A DNA stretch of 64,000 bases from CAMCTV01 sp964420985 (GTDB lineage: Bacteria; Bacteroidota; Bacteroidia; Flavobacteriales_D; Sanyastnellaceae), in NCBI GenBank assembly GCA_964420985.1, contig CAYQUT010000004.1:1-64000 (forward strand), read 5' to 3'. Both the position numbers and the translations under genes were made by a program. Below are positions 62,621 to 64,000 of this stretch, one piece after another. The notes under the pieces are model-generated. The model did no database searches. It had not been told where the DNA came from and saw nothing but the letters and a program-made list of their open reading frames with translations. Positions within the stretch are counted from its first letter, which is position 1. Every line of letters starts with the position of its first letter.

Positions 62621-63574
62621 ATGGAGAAACTGAATCTTTCAATTGTTGTCCCCTTGTTCAATGAAGCAGAATCATTGCATGAATTGTGTTCGTGGATCAA
62701 AAGGGTGGCGGATTCTGAGCAATTGCGTTACCAAATCATTTTGATCGATGACGGCAGTACCGACAATTCATGGGATGTTATCCTAGATCTCAAAAATCAC
62801 TTTCCCATCAAAGCGGTTCGATTCTCTGTCAACCAAGGCAAGAGCGCTGCTTTGCACATTGGATTCCAAAAAGCACAAGGTGATGTGGTGATTACCATGG
62901 ATGCAGACTTGCAAGACTCCCCTGACGAAATCCCTGCGTTGTATCAAATGATAACCCGTGACGGATTTGATTTGGTAAGCGGATACAAAAAGAAGAGACA
63001 CGATCCCATCAGCAAAACCATACCCACCAAATTGTACAATTGGGCTACTCGCAAAATGAGTGGCATCCATTTAAACGATTTCAATTGCGGACTCAAAGCA
63101 TACAGAAACAAAGTTGTGAAACGCATTGAAGTTTATGGTGAAATGCACCGCTACATCCCCATCTTGGCGCACAGAGCAGGCTTCAAAAAGATTGGTGAAA
63201 AAGTTGTTCAGCATTACCCAAGAAAACATGGCGTTTCCAAATTCGGATGGGAACGTTTCATCAATGGATTTTTAGATTTACAATCCATCGTCTTCATCTC
63301 AAGATTTGGAAAAAAACCAATGCACTTCTTTGGGACTTTGGGCAGCTTGGTTTTTATGATTGGTCTACTCTCTTTCTTATGGTTGGGTGGAAACAAAATG
63401 TATTGTATCATCAATAACATCGTTGAGAAAAACATTGCGGATCAATCCGTCTTCTATTTGGCATTAACCAGTATGATCATTGGAACGCAATTATTTCTGG
63501 CTGGGTTTATTGGCGAACTCATTGCACGCAATGCTCCACACAGAAATGAATATTCCATTGAAGAAGAATTATAA
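62621..63574 (+). CDS. GT2 glycosyltransferase with two C-terminal membrane segments
   Basis: A 317-residue membrane glycosyltransferase of the DPM1/GtrB type. It has LSIVVPLFNEAESL, IILIDDGSTDNSW, the DxD metal motif in ITMDADLQDSPDE (about residue 94-99), and two C-terminal hydrophobic segments (GTLGSLVFMIGLLSFLWLG, FYLALTSMIIGTQLFLAGFIG). Such enzymes move a sugar from a nucleotide to a polyprenyl phosphate for cell-surface glycans; donor and acceptor are not readable. It ends 2 bases before aroC. Confidence 0.9.
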   Translation: MEKLNLSIVVPLFNEAESLHELCSWIKRVADSEQLRYQIILIDDGSTDNSWDVILDLKNHFPIKAVRFSVNQGKSAALHIGFQKAQGDVVITMDADLQDSPDEIPALYQMITRDGFDLVSGYKKKRHDPISKTIPTKLYNWATRKMSGIHLNDFNCGLKAYRNKVVKRIEVYGEMHRYIPILAHRAGFKKIGEKVVQHYPRKHGVSKFGWERFINGFLDLQSIVFISRFGKKPMHFFGTLGSLVFMIGLLSFLWLGGNKMYCIINNIVEKNIADQSVFYLALTSMIIGTQLFLAGFIGELIARNAPHRNEYSIEEEL

Positions 63575-63576
63575 TC

Positions 63577-64000
63577 ATGGCCAGCAACACTTGGGGGAAG
63601 CATTTTAGGTTAACCACTTTTGGAGAGTCGCACGGGCCAGCCATAGGGGGTGTTATAGACGGATGTCCAAGTAATTTTGTTATAGATACCAACGCCATAC
63701 AACATCAACTCAACCGGAGAAGGCCCAACCAAAACGATTGGGTAACCCCACGAAACGAGGCTGATGAAGTGGAATTTCTTTCCGGTATTTTTGAAGGAAA
63801 AACCACCGGCTCCCCCATTGGCTTTGTCATAAAAAACAACGATCAACATTCCAAAGATTACGATCAAATCAAAGAGGCCTACCGACCTGGCCACGCTGAC
63901 TATGTTTACGAGGCCAAGTATGGTCATCGCGATCATCGCGGTGGAGGCCGATCTTCAGCAAGAGAAACCGCATGCCGGGTGGTTGCGGGAGAAATAGCCC
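63577..64000 (+). CDS. aroC: Chorismate synthase (5' part, cut by window edge)
   Basis: The first 141 residues of chorismate synthase, the last shikimate pathway enzyme, which uses reduced FMN to eliminate phosphate from EPSP. The open frame starts MASNTWGKHFRLTTFGESHG and contains GGVIDGCPSNF, SGIFEGKTTGSPIGFVI, RPGHADYVYEAKYG and RGGGRSSARETACRVV, all diagnostic. The catalytic His in GESHGP is present. It begins 2 bases after the glycosyltransferase stop and runs off the right edge. Confidence 0.96.
   Translation, partial: MASNTWGKHFRLTTFGESHGPAIGGVIDGCPSNFVIDTNAIQHQLNRRRPNQNDWVTPRNEADEVEFLSGIFEGKTTGSPIGFVIKNNDQHSKDYDQIKEAYRPGHADYVYEAKYGHRDHRGGGRSSARETACRVVAGEIA

Noticed and set aside
62461..62700. 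79-codon minus-strand open frame
   Set aside because: It covers the SRP RNA and the divergent promoters and resembles no protein.

Overview
The window is an ordinary-looking chromosome segment of a Bacteroidota bacterium, most likely a marine Flavobacteriales member (Crocinitomicaceae or Cryomorphaceae-like; the rank below order is inference). The evidence is a type IX secretion (T9SS) C-terminal sorting domain on a subtilase, TonB-dependent receptor and DUF4249-type lipoproteins, BshA of bacillithiol synthesis, GCTD/ACNYD repeats, and recurrent Bacteroidota-type -7 promoter boxes (TAnnTTTG) in place of clear Shine-Dalgarno sites. No tRNA, rRNA, IS element, prophage or CRISPR array was found, and no stretch over 300 bases lacks a gene.

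Layout. 1-4882 (minus): a giant exported repeat protein running off the left edge. 5044-18804 (minus): a complete, tightly overlapping division and cell wall (dcw) operon, mraZ-rsmH-ftsL-ftsI-murE-mraY-murD-ftsW-murG-murC-ftsQ-ftsA, preceded by MraZ-type boxes and ended by a terminator straight after ftsA, with no ftsZ. 19036-28477: a YitT-type membrane protein, hydrolase-engB-aroB, an omega-amidase, an Fe-S cluster nuclease, a YwqK-like repeat protein, TrmH, HU and a MATE exporter. 28548-35750: a DNA polymerase III alpha subunit fused to a proofreading exonuclease, an M15 peptidase and a TonB receptor. 35886-44478: ferredoxin, LuxC-type acyl-CoA reductase, a lipoprotein, a three-gene operon for exported proteins (YwqK-like, T9SS subtilase, SH3 protein), malate dehydrogenase and a FAD oxidoreductase. 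44523-54718: a 920-residue TPR-like/coiled-coil protein with aroQ, bshA with a small membrane protein, a GH3/beta-lactamase fusion, cmk and a DegP-type protease. 54840-64000: DUF4249 lipoprotein, DUF983 protein, MsbA-like ABC exporter, purB, MBL hydrolase, an unrecognised conserved protein, a YkgJ-type protein, the SRP RNA gene, a GT2 glycosyltransferase and the start of aroC.

Functionally the segment covers the peptidoglycan precursor route up to lipid II with the septal synthase, part of the shikimate route (aroB, aroQ, aroC in three separate places), DNA replication, protein targeting (SRP RNA) and envelope biology. I found no convincing new defence or mobile system. The points most worth a second look are non-coding and organisational: the mirrored MraZ box sets flanking the mra promoter, the missing ftsZ, an ~77-bp repeat present twice, both times between convergent genes, a group of genes whose -7 box sits 4-5 bases from the start codon (leaderless candidates), and the repeat architecture of the giant protein. 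All translations and alignments were done by eye.
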